64,000 bases of DNA from Pseudomonas veronii. Lineage in GTDB: Bacteria; Pseudomonadota; Gammaproteobacteria; Pseudomonadales; Pseudomonadaceae. Positions within the stretch are counted from its first letter, which is position 1; every line of letters begins with the position of its first letter. The stretch lies in assembly GCF_001439695.1 (NCBI RefSeq), contig NZ_JYLL01000036.1:1-64000 (forward strand). The letters run 5' to 3'. Positions 57,249-64,000 of the stretch are shown in pieces. The translations under genes and the position numbers were made by a program. The notes beneath the pieces are model-generated. The model had not been told where the DNA came from. It saw only the letters and a list, made by a program, of their open reading frames with translations, and ran no database searches.

Positions 57249-58442
57249 TCAGGCGCTGCCCTTGCACCCGACCCGCAATGCATCCTGGCGCAGCAACCCG
57301 GCCAGGGCGCCGAGGGTCAGCATGATCAGCACGACACCATAGCCGTCCGTGGTGGCGATGAGGCCAAAACTGCGGATCAGATTGCCCGCCAGCAAAGACG
57401 GCAGGCAGAACGCCAGGTAGCTCAGCACGTAAAACGCCGACATCAACCCCGCCCGCTCATGGGGCAAGGCCAGCGGCACCACACTGCGCAAGGCCCCGAG
57501 AAAGCCCGCGCCAAAACCACTGCCGGCGATCAACGTGGCGATGAAAAACAGCGGCAGGCTGGCGCTGTGGACCGCCGCGAGGATCAGTGCCACGCCAACG
57601 GCCAGCAGGCTGGCGCCCAACCGCAGGACCTTGTGGGCCGGGCGATTGCGCAGGCTGAAAATCATCAGCGCGCCGCTCAAGGTCAACACCGCGACCAGGC
57701 CGCCACCGATCAGGTTGGAGGTCGAGCCGGTCGCCGCCCGTACCAGCGACGGCGCCAGGGACAAATAGAAGCCGCCCATGGCCCACACCGCCACGTCCAC
57801 CGGCAACGACAGCCACAACGCCCGGCGCGCTTGCGGCGGCACGTGCAAAGTCGGGCGCAATGACGCCAGCGCGCCGGGGATGCGACTGACGGTTTCCGGC
57901 AAACGCCACACATACATGGCCTGCCCGAGCATCAACGCGAGCAGTGTCCAGTAGATCAACTGGGTGGGCAGCGGCGCGAATTCCACCAGCAGGCTGCTGC
58001 CCATCGCGCCACAAGCCATGCCCAGCAAGGGCGCGACGCTATTGACCAGCGGCCCCTGTTGGCGGTCGGTGTCGAGCAGGGCCGCGCCCAATACCGCGGT
58101 GGCCATGCCGGTGGCGAAACCCTGCAGCGTCCGTGCGGCGATCAGCCAGGCCACGCTGCTCTCATTGATAAACAGCAGCATCGCCAGCATATTCAGGGCC
58201 AGTGCGGCAAAAATCACCGGCTTGCGCCCCAGGTGATCCGACAGCGAGCCCACGGTCAACAGCGCCGCCAGCAGGCTCAAGGCGTAGACCCCGAAGATCA
58301 GTGTGAGCATGCCCGAGGAAAAATGCAGGCCCTCCTGGTACAGGTGATACAACGGCGTCGGCGCGCTGGAGGCCGCCAGGAACGTCAGCAAGGTGATCGC
58401 CAGGAACACCAGGCTGGAACGATGAGAAGTGAGGCTGGACAT
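57249..58442 (-). CDS. MFS transporter, 12 helices, TetR-regulated
   Basis: 397 residues of the major facilitator superfamily (DHA1-like). Motif A is GSLSDHLGRKPVIF near 64-77, and TPLYHLYQEGLHFSSGMLT near 29 is shared by related sugar/drug exporters. ATG 58442 has GGAG seven bases upstream; a GTG at 58448 is less likely. It is divergent from a TetR gene, which probably represses it. Substrate unknown. Confidence 0.85.
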   Translation of the reverse strand: MSSLTSHRSSLVFLAITLLTFLAASSAPTPLYHLYQEGLHFSSGMLTLIFGVYALSLLAALLTVGSLSDHLGRKPVIFAALALNMLAMLLFINESSVAWLIAARTLQGFATGMATAVLGAALLDTDRQQGPLVNSVAPLLGMACGAMGSSLLVEFAPLPTQLIYWTLLALMLGQAMYVWRLPETVSRIPGALASLRPTLHVPPQARRALWLSLPVDVAVWAMGGFYLSLAPSLVRAATGSTSNLIGGGLVAVLTLSGALMIFSLRNRPAHKVLRLGASLLAVGVALILAAVHSASLPLFFIATLIAGSGFGAGFLGALRSVVPLALPHERAGLMSAFYVLSYLAFCLPSLLAGNLIRSFGLIATTDGYGVVLIMLTLGALAGLLRQDALRVGCKGSA

Positions 58443-58456
58443 GGGCACGCTCCGTT

Positions 58457-58475
58457 AAAGCTAATATTTTGCTTT
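58457..58475. promoter_or_regulatory. Possible TetR operator
   Basis: AAAGC-N9-GCTTT, AT-rich, in the 91-base gap between the divergent MFS and TetR genes. A second related element (TTAAAGCAAA) starts at 58501. Position fits a TetR-family operator; the match is modest. Confidence 0.4.
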
Positions 58476-58533
58476 TGTCGAGTGTGCTACTGCTCGCCGC
58501 TTAAAGCAAATTCTTTGTGTTAAGGTCACAGGC

Positions 58534-59079
58534 ATGGCGATAAAAGAAGGCCTCCGCCCGGGGGGCCGTAGTGCCCGGGTACAAGAATCCGTCCATTCGG
58601 CGGTGCGCGAACTGCTGGAAACCCATGAGCGGTCCAGCGTCACCGTACCGATGATCGCGGCGCGCGCGGGCGTCACGCCGTCGACCATCTACCGCCGCTG
58701 GGGCGACCTCTCGGTGTTGCTCGCCGATGTGGCCCTGGCGCGCATGCGCCCGGACAGCGCGCCGGCCAACACCGGCAGCCTGCGCGGCGACCTGCGGGCG
58801 TGGGCCGAGCAATACCTGGATGAGATGAGTTCGGAGCCGGGGCGCAACATGATGCGCGATGTGCAATCCAGCCAGACGCCGGGGTATTGCGTGAGCATCC
58901 TGAGCGGGCAGCTTCAAACGATCGTCGAGCGCTACCCGAACGCCACGCCGCCACCGCCGAGCGCGGACCGCCTGATCAACCTGCTCGCGGCGCCGACGGT
59001 GTTTCGCATTCTGTTCTCCCCCGCGCCACTGGCGGTGGATGAGCTGCACGCGCTGATCGAGTTGGCGCTGCAAGGGTAA
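58534..59079 (+). CDS. TetR-family repressor
   Basis: 181 residues: N-terminal helix-turn-helix (VTVPMIAARAGVTPSTIYRRWG near 36-57) and a ligand-binding C-terminal domain of the TetR_C type. Divergent from the MFS exporter at 57249, so probably its local regulator. Confidence 0.85.
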   Translation: MAIKEGLRPGGRSARVQESVHSAVRELLETHERSSVTVPMIAARAGVTPSTIYRRWGDLSVLLADVALARMRPDSAPANTGSLRGDLRAWAEQYLDEMSSEPGRNMMRDVQSSQTPGYCVSILSGQLQTIVERYPNATPPPPSADRLINLLAAPTVFRILFSPAPLAVDELHALIELALQG

Positions 59080-59097
59080 AGACGTTATTCAGAAACC

Positions 59098-59130
59098 AAT
59101 GTGGGAACGGGGCCCGCTCCCACATTTTTT
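59098..59130. repeat. REP-like hairpin, probably also a terminator
   Basis: AATGTGGGA (59098-59106) and TCCCACATT (59118-59126) form a 9-base stem with GC-rich inner bases and a T-run on the plus strand. It lies between the convergent TetR and yadH-like genes. Confidence 0.65.
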
Positions 59131-59148
59131 ACGGCGTGTAATCCGGCG

Positions 59149-59928
59149 TTACGTCCGCATCCCGCGCCCGCTCACCAGCAACCGCGCGCAACCGATGTAC
59201 AACACCGCCGTGGCCACGACCATGAAGGTGATCGCCACGCTGATCCGGATATCCGACACGCCCAGGATGCCGTAGCGGAAGGCGTTGACCATGTGCAGCA
59301 CCGGGTTGGCCAGCGACACGGTCTGCCAGAACGGCGGCAGCAAGGTAATGGAGTAGAACACCCCGCCCAGGTAGGTCAGCGGCGTCAGCACGAAGGTCGG
59401 GATGATCGAAATGTCATCGAAGTTGCGGGCAAACACCGCGTTGATGAAGCCCAGCAGCGAGAAGATCGTCGCCGTCAGCACCACCACCACCAGGGTGATG
59501 CCGAGGTGATGCACTTGCAGTTGGGTGAAGAACAACGACAACAAGGTCACGATCACGCCGACCATCAAGCCACGCAGCACGCCGCCCAAGGTGTAGCCGA
59601 TCAGAATGGTGTGCGGCGACACCGGCGAAACCATCAGTTCTTCGATGGAGCGCTGGAACTTGCTGCCGAAGAAACTCGACACCACGTTGCCGTAGGAGTT
59701 GGTGATCACCGACATCATGATCAGGCCCGGCACGATGTACTCCATGTAGGTGAAACCGCCCATGCCGCCGATCTGCCGGCCGATCAGGTTACCGAAGATC
59801 ACGAAGTACAGGACCATGGTGATCGCCGGCGGCAGCAGGGTCTGCGGCCAGATCCGGGTAAAGCGTTTCACTTCGCGGTAGACGATGGTTTGCAGGGCGA
59901 TGAGGTTGGGTTGCAGTTCAGAATTCAT
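59149..59928 (-). CDS. yadH: ABC-2 type transporter permease (YadH-like)
   Basis: 259 residues, six helices. EVKRFTRIWPQTLLPPAITMVLYFVIFG near the start (here abbreviated) and SIEELMVSPVSPHTILIGYTL near 93 are typical of YadH. It forms an exporter with the ATPase encoded upstream (4-base overlap). Substrate unknown. Confidence 0.87.
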   Translation of the reverse strand: MNSELQPNLIALQTIVYREVKRFTRIWPQTLLPPAITMVLYFVIFGNLIGRQIGGMGGFTYMEYIVPGLIMMSVITNSYGNVVSSFFGSKFQRSIEELMVSPVSPHTILIGYTLGGVLRGLMVGVIVTLLSLFFTQLQVHHLGITLVVVVLTATIFSLLGFINAVFARNFDDISIIPTFVLTPLTYLGGVFYSITLLPPFWQTVSLANPVLHMVNAFRYGILGVSDIRISVAITFMVVATAVLYIGCARLLVSGRGMRT

Positions 59929-60857
59929 ACCGCCACCTTCGCCAGGTTTTTTTCCACCAGGGACACGAACAACTCCTCAAGGCGATTGGTTTTGTTACGC
60001 AGGCTCAGCACTTCGATGTGCTGGGTCGCCAATTGGCCGAACAGCGCGGTGATGCCCATGGCTTTATCCACCTGGACTTCCAGGGTGCGGCTGTCCACTA
60101 GGCGGCATGGGTAGCCGAGCAATTGCGGCGGCGCCGACCGTTCGGTCTTCAGGTCGAGCAGGAAGGTTTCCACATGCAACTGGCCCAGCAGGTTGCGCAT
60201 GCTGGTGTTCTCGACAATGGTGCCGTGGTCGATGATGCCGATGTTGCGGCACAGTTGCTCAGCCTCTTCCAGGTAATGGGTGGTGAGGATGATGGTGATG
60301 CCTTTCTGGTTCAGCTCGGTGAGGAAGGTCCACATCGAGCGACGCAGTTCAATGTCCACCCCCGCGGTGGGCTCATCGAGGATCAGCAGGCGCGGTTCGT
60401 GGACCAGCGCGCGGGCGATCATCAAGCGTCGCTTCATGCCGCCGGAGAGCGAACGCGAAGGCACGTCGCGCTTGTCCCACAGGCCCAGTTGGGTCAGGTA
60501 CTGCTCGGCGCGTTCCTTGGCGATTTTCGACGGGATGCCGTAGTAGCCGGCCTGGGTCACGACGATGTCGAAGGTCTTTTCGAACTGGTTGAAGTTGAAT
60601 TCCTGGGGCACCACGCCGATGCAACGCTTGAGCGCCGCCGGGGATTTGTCCAGGTCATGGCCGAAGATATTCACCGTGCCGCTGGTCTTGTTGACCAGGG
60701 TCGAGAGAATGCCAATGGTGGTGGATTTGCCGGCGCCATTGGGGCCGAGCAAGGCGAAGAAATCACCTTCGGCAACGTCCAGATCGATACCACTCAGGGC
60801 CTGGAAACCGTTGCCGTAGGTTTTGGTTAGCTGCCGGATGGACAGAGCGGAACTCAT
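59925..60857 (-). CDS. yadG: ABC transporter ATPase (YadG-like)
   Basis: 310 residues (E. coli YadG is 308). Walker A GPNGAGKST near 39, Q-loop VVPQEFNFN, signature LSGGMKRRLMIARAL near 136, Walker B LLILDEPTAGVD, H-loop TTHYLEEAE. C-terminal extension of about 80 residues. The start MSSALSIRQLTKTYG at 60857 excludes a 19-codon extension. Confidence 0.9.
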   Translation of the reverse strand: MSSALSIRQLTKTYGNGFQALSGIDLDVAEGDFFALLGPNGAGKSTTIGILSTLVNKTSGTVNIFGHDLDKSPAALKRCIGVVPQEFNFNQFEKTFDIVVTQAGYYGIPSKIAKERAEQYLTQLGLWDKRDVPSRSLSGGMKRRLMIARALVHEPRLLILDEPTAGVDIELRRSMWTFLTELNQKGITIILTTHYLEEAEQLCRNIGIIDHGTIVENTSMRNLLGQLHVETFLLDLKTERSAPPQLLGYPCRLVDSRTLEVQVDKAMGITALFGQLATQHIEVLSLRNKTNRLEELFVSLVEKNLAKVAV

Positions 60858-60991
60858 AGCGGAATACGCACCAAAGAAGGGAATAGGGACAATAGATGAG
60901 GGCACACCGTGCATCGTTCAACGGCGGCGCATGACAAACATGGTGCTTGCCCGCGCCGCACAAGTACAGTCACCTGTATTAATAGTCAGTA

Positions 60992-61609
60992 TCAGGTCAA
61001 CGCGGTCATCACCGCTTTGCGGTACGCCGGGCGCTGTTGCAGGCGTTGGTACCAAGCCTCCAGGTGGGGCATGGCCGGGCGTTCGATGGGCATTTCAAAC
61101 CAGGCGTAAACAAAGCAGCCCAAGGGGATATCGCCCATGCCGATGGCGTCGCCCGACAGGTAGGGCTGTTCGGCGAGCGCCTTCTCCACGGTGCCGAGTG
61201 CATCGATGCAGGCCTGGCGCCCGGCGTTGATGCTGTCCCAGTTCTGTTTTTCCGCCGGGGTGCGTACCACGCCCCAGAACACCGCCTTGAACGGCTCGGC
61301 GAGGGTCGAGGTGGTCCAGTCCATCCATTTTTCGGCACTGGCCCGCGCCTTCACGTCGCTCGGGTACCAGTTCGACGCCTGCTTGGCGCAGAGGTAACGC
61401 ACGATGGTGTTGGATTCCCACAGCACGAAGTCGCCGTCTTCGATCATCGGCACCCGGCCGTTCGGGTTCAATGCGCGGTATTGCGGCGTGTCCACCACGC
61501 CAAACGCCCCGCCCGCATCGATGGCCTCATAGTCCAGGCCGAGCTCCTCGGCGCACCACAGGACTTTCCTGACGTTCGATGAATTTTTACGCCCCCAGAT
61601 CTTCAGCAT
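60992..61609 (-). CDS. Glutathione S-transferase family protein
   Basis: 205 residues: thioredoxin-like N-terminal domain (KIWGRKNSSNVRKVLWCAEEL near 3-23; cis-Pro in NGRVPMIEDGDFVLWESNTI near 50-69) and an all-helical C-terminal domain (YLSGDAIGMGDIPLGCFVYA near 150). The Ser cluster near residue 10 suggests a serine-type catalytic site (theta/Yrre-like bacterial GST). Substrate unknown. Confidence 0.87.
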   Translation of the reverse strand: MLKIWGRKNSSNVRKVLWCAEELGLDYEAIDAGGAFGVVDTPQYRALNPNGRVPMIEDGDFVLWESNTIVRYLCAKQASNWYPSDVKARASAEKWMDWTTSTLAEPFKAVFWGVVRTPAEKQNWDSINAGRQACIDALGTVEKALAEQPYLSGDAIGMGDIPLGCFVYAWFEMPIERPAMPHLEAWYQRLQQRPAYRKAVMTALT

Positions 61610-61665
61610 GACCGCGCCTTATTGTTGATGAACATGGCTTGATGAACGCAGCAGCATACGCCGGT

Positions 61666-62325
61666 TCACGGGCGGCTTAAATCGCCCTGCATGTCACCCA
61701 GCACGCTCGGCATCTGCTCGCCAAACAGGTGCGGGTAACATTTCTCCAGGTGGGCAAAGAAGAAATCTTCGGGCACATCCGCAAATTGCCCATGGTCCAC
61801 CAGGTACTCCATCGAGCGCTTGCCCTGGCGATTGAAGGCGTGGAACACACTGTCGTTGATCCCATCGAACGCCAGCGGCGGCACATCGAACAGCTCGCAC
61901 AATTGCTGGTTGAACGCCGGCGTGGCTTTGACCCAGCGCCCGTTCAGGTACAGCTCGGTATAACCGTGCATGGCGAACACATCGCTTTTGAGCAGCGCGA
62001 TCAGGCGTGGCGTCGACAGGTGATTGCGCACATCCGCCAGGCCGATGCGCGCCGCAATCCCGCAGTGCCGTGCGCAGGCGGCGAGCAAGGTGGCCTTGGG
62101 CACGCAGTAGCTCTGGCCGGCAGCCAGGGCGAAGCTGGCGTTCAGGGTGTTGGGGTCGCGGCTGAAGGTATAGGGGTTGTAGCGCACCGCCTCACGCACG
62201 GCGTAATAAAGACTGACTGCCTGGTCACCTGAATCCGCGCTGGAACCGCGATGTTTTTCGGCGAACTCCACCACCGCAGGGTGGTCACTATCGATGAAGC
62301 GGCTGGGATTCAGGTACGTTTCCAT
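61666..62325 (-). CDS. Transglutaminase-like cysteine protease/amidase family protein
   Basis: 219 residues. The core has the Cys in AGQSYCVPKATLLAACARHCG near 89-109 and the His in MHGYTELYLNGRWVKATPAF near 139-158. The usual third residue Asp, expected where VKATP is found, is not evident, so catalysis may differ. The start METYLNPS at 62325 gives the family form; upstream codons to 62442 are not supported. Function unknown; the family includes proteins acting on peptides or cell-wall material. Confidence 0.75.
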   Translation of the reverse strand: METYLNPSRFIDSDHPAVVEFAEKHRGSSADSGDQAVSLYYAVREAVRYNPYTFSRDPNTLNASFALAAGQSYCVPKATLLAACARHCGIAARIGLADVRNHLSTPRLIALLKSDVFAMHGYTELYLNGRWVKATPAFNQQLCELFDVPPLAFDGINDSVFHAFNRQGKRSMEYLVDHGQFADVPEDFFFAHLEKCYPHLFGEQMPSVLGDMQGDLSRP

Positions 62326-62527
62326 GGGTTTGATCTCCGGGGGAAGCCTGGAGTCTAACGACAGGTCCGCCACAGCGATAACGACGATTCGGCCAAATGT
62401 CGGCGCCTGGTGATCGGTGATCCCAAGGTGCTTCCAGTACAACTCGCCACACCCTGATCACCGCGCTTTCTCGGATGCCGACTAAGCTCAACGGTGGTTT
62501 CGCCCCTGGTTTCACGGAGGATTGAAT

Positions 62528-64000
62528 ATGTTGTTGTTGTGGATACTGGTTCTGGTGGTCGGCATTGCCTACCTGGCACACCGCCGCACCGCGCCCCTGC
62601 CCGCCCTCGGCGTGGTCGCCGTATACCTGCTGGCGATGGGCGCCTGGAGCCACGCACCGGGTTGGCTGCTGCTGATCTGCTGGGTGTTGATTGCCATCGT
62701 CGCCGCGCCGCTGCTGCTGCCCGACCTGCGCCGCGAATACTTCACCAAGCCGCTGTTCAGTTGGTTTCAGAAGGTCTTGCCGCCAATGTCCGAGACCGAG
62801 CGCGATGCCATCGACGCCGGCACCGTCTGGTGGGACGGCGAGCTGTTCAGCGGCCGCCCCGACTGGAACACGTTGCTCGCCTACCCCAAGGCACGCCTGA
62901 CCGAAGAAGAGCAGGCGTTCATCGATGGGCCGACCGAAGAACTGTGCGCGATGGTCAGCGACTGGCAAATCGGCCAGGCCATGGACCTGCCGCCCGCCGC
63001 CTGGGAACACATCAAGACCCATGGTTTCTTCGCCCTGATCATTCCCAAGGAGTACGGCGGCAAAGGCTTCTCCGCCTATGCCCACTCCCAGGTGGCGATG
63101 AAACTCGCGACCCGCAGCGGCGACCTGGCGTCCACCGTGATGGTCCCCAACTCCCTCGGCCCGGCCGAGCTGCTGCTGCATTACGGCACCGATGAACAGC
63201 GCAACCACTACCTGCCGCGCCTGGCCCGTGGCGACGATATTCCCTGCTTCGCCCTGACCGGCCCGCTGGCCGGCTCCGACGCCGGCGCCATGCCCGACAC
63301 CGGGGTGATCTGCAAAGGTCAATGGCAAGGCGAGGAAACCCTCGGCCTGCGCCTGAACTGGGAAAAACGCTACATCACCCTGGGCCCGGTCGCGACCCTG
63401 CTCGGCCTGGCGTTCAAGGCACATGACCCGGACCACTTGCTGGGCGAAGAAGAAGACCTGGGCATCAGCCTCGCGTTGATTCCCACCGATACGCCGGGCG
63501 TTGACATCGGCCGTCGTCACCTGCCGCTGGGCGCCGCGTTCATGAACGGGCCCAACTCCGGCAAGGACGTGTTCATCCCCCTGGACTACCTGATCGGTGG
63601 CCAGGACATGCTCGGCAAGGGCTGGATGATGCTGATGAACTGCCTGTCGGTGGGCCGCTCGATTTCCCTGCCGGCGGTCGGCACCGGCGCAGCCAAGTTC
63701 ACCAGCCTGGTGACCGGCCAATACGCCCAGGTACGCGAGCAGTTCAACGTGCCGCTGGCGGCCTTCGAAGGTATCCAGGAAGCCCTCGCCCGCATCGGCG
63801 GCAACGCCTGGCTGATGGACAGCGCACGCATACTCACCGCCAACGCGGTGGACCTCGGTGAAAAACCCTCGGTGCTGTCGGCGATCCTCAAGTACCACCT
63901 GACCGAGCGCGGCCGCAAATGCATCAGCCACGCCATGGATGTCCACGGCGGCAAGGGCATCATCATGGGCCCGAACAACTACCTGGGCCGCAGTTGGCAA
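62528..64000 (+). CDS. fadE: Acyl-CoA dehydrogenase FadE (5' part, runs off the right edge)
   Basis: 491 codons are present; FadE proteins are about 815 residues. Two N-terminal hydrophobic segments (MLLLWILVLVVGIAYLA and the stretch to LLICWVLIAIVAAPLLL) are typical of membrane-associated FadE, followed by the dehydrogenase domain: FALIIPKEYGGKGFSAYAHS near 167-186, FALTGPLAGSDAGAMP near 238-253 and MLMNCLSVGRSISLPAV near 368. It performs the first oxidation step of fatty acid degradation. GGAGG eight bases before the ATG. A 185-base upstream gap shows no clear operator. Confidence 0.92.
   Translation, partial: MLLLWILVLVVGIAYLAHRRTAPLPALGVVAVYLLAMGAWSHAPGWLLLICWVLIAIVAAPLLLPDLRREYFTKPLFSWFQKVLPPMSETERDAIDAGTVWWDGELFSGRPDWNTLLAYPKARLTEEEQAFIDGPTEELCAMVSDWQIGQAMDLPPAAWEHIKTHGFFALIIPKEYGGKGFSAYAHSQVAMKLATRSGDLASTVMVPNSLGPAELLLHYGTDEQRNHYLPRLARGDDIPCFALTGPLAGSDAGAMPDTGVICKGQWQGEETLGLRLNWEKRYITLGPVATLLGLAFKAHDPDHLLGEEEDLGISLALIPTDTPGVDIGRRHLPLGAAFMNGPNSGKDVFIPLDYLIGGQDMLGKGWMMLMNCLSVGRSISLPAVGTGAAKFTSLVTGQYAQVREQFNVPLAAFEGIQEALARIGGNAWLMDSARILTANAVDLGEKPSVLSAILKYHLTERGRKCISHAMDVHGGKGIIMGPNNYLGRSWQ

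Noticed and set aside
60974..60989. LexA-like box CTGTATTAATAGTCAG
   Set aside because: Only 12 of 16 consensus positions, the right half lacks ACAG, and no SOS-type gene follows (yadG-like start is 117 bases away).
1..64000. CRISPR arrays, prophage genes or insertion sequences
   Set aside because: No regularly spaced repeats, Cas proteins, transposases, integrases or phage structural genes were seen.

Overview
The window looks like chromosomal DNA of a fluorescent Pseudomonas (P. fluorescens group). The evidence is the uniformly high GC content, REP/REPIN repeats of the kind known from P. fluorescens, and families and gene orders typical of that genus: msuEDC-sfnR, fpvGHJK-fpvCDEF, soxR divergent from a monooxygenase, pcaQ-pcaHG, and a qor-prc-EAL/GGDEF-XRE-ykvA-FKBP run that matches the order I remember at P. 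aeruginosa PA3256-PA3262. No transposase, integrase, phage gene or CRISPR array was seen. Most of the window is core metabolism and transport.

Layout. 1-387: two rRNA-type promoters pointing off the left edge. 388-5375: rhtA exporter, a small lipoprotein, an M24 aminopeptidase, a cysteine desulfurase and a second lipoprotein. 5606-9865: organosulfur operon msuEDC plus its sigma-54 activator gene, with a -24/-12 promoter and an upstream inverted repeat. 9854-11448: SoxR, a SoxR-box-controlled monooxygenase and a glyoxalase-like protein. 11742-17892: eight overlapping genes fpvGHJKCDEF for iron release from ferripyoverdine and iron import. 17873-24237: a GntR/UTRA-regulated ABC importer of the 2-aminoethylphosphonate/iron/polyamine type, with two embedded phosphatase genes and two PhnF-like operators. 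24366-31751: qor, prc, c-di-GMP enzyme, XRE regulator, ykvA (behind an inverted pair of perfect DnaA boxes) and an FKBP lipoprotein. 31999-34970: di-heme cytochrome plus catalase-like membrane protein. 35174-43629: potassium transport, with two tiny membrane peptides around kdpF and the unusual order kdpF-A-C-B-D-E. 43589-46139: LysR and a DHA2 exporter. 46146-49429: two nearly identical tRNA-Val/tRNA-Asp units in direct orientation, flanking pcaG, pcaH and pcaQ. 49586-52047: rdgC, a BASS-family transporter, and a guanidine-II riboswitch controlling gdx. 52115-53884: a protein with RTX-like repeats and a C-terminal M91 (NleD/HopH1-like) metalloprotease domain, the least ordinary gene here. 54060-64000: LplT-PlsC fusion, TDT exporter, MFS/TetR pair, yadGH ABC exporter, GST, transglutaminase-like protein and the 5' part of fadE.

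How the genes fit together. Several blocks are self-contained nutrient-scavenging circuits whose regulator lies next to its own site: sulfonates (SfnR-type activator/sigma-54), organophosphorus (GntR/UTRA), iron (Fur-like plus iron-starvation-sigma-like sites), potassium (KdpDE), protocatechuate (PcaQ) and guanidinium (riboswitch). Starts were chosen by ribosome binding sites and operon overlaps; where they differ from the longest reading frame this is stated. All functions are inferred from sequence recognition without database searches.
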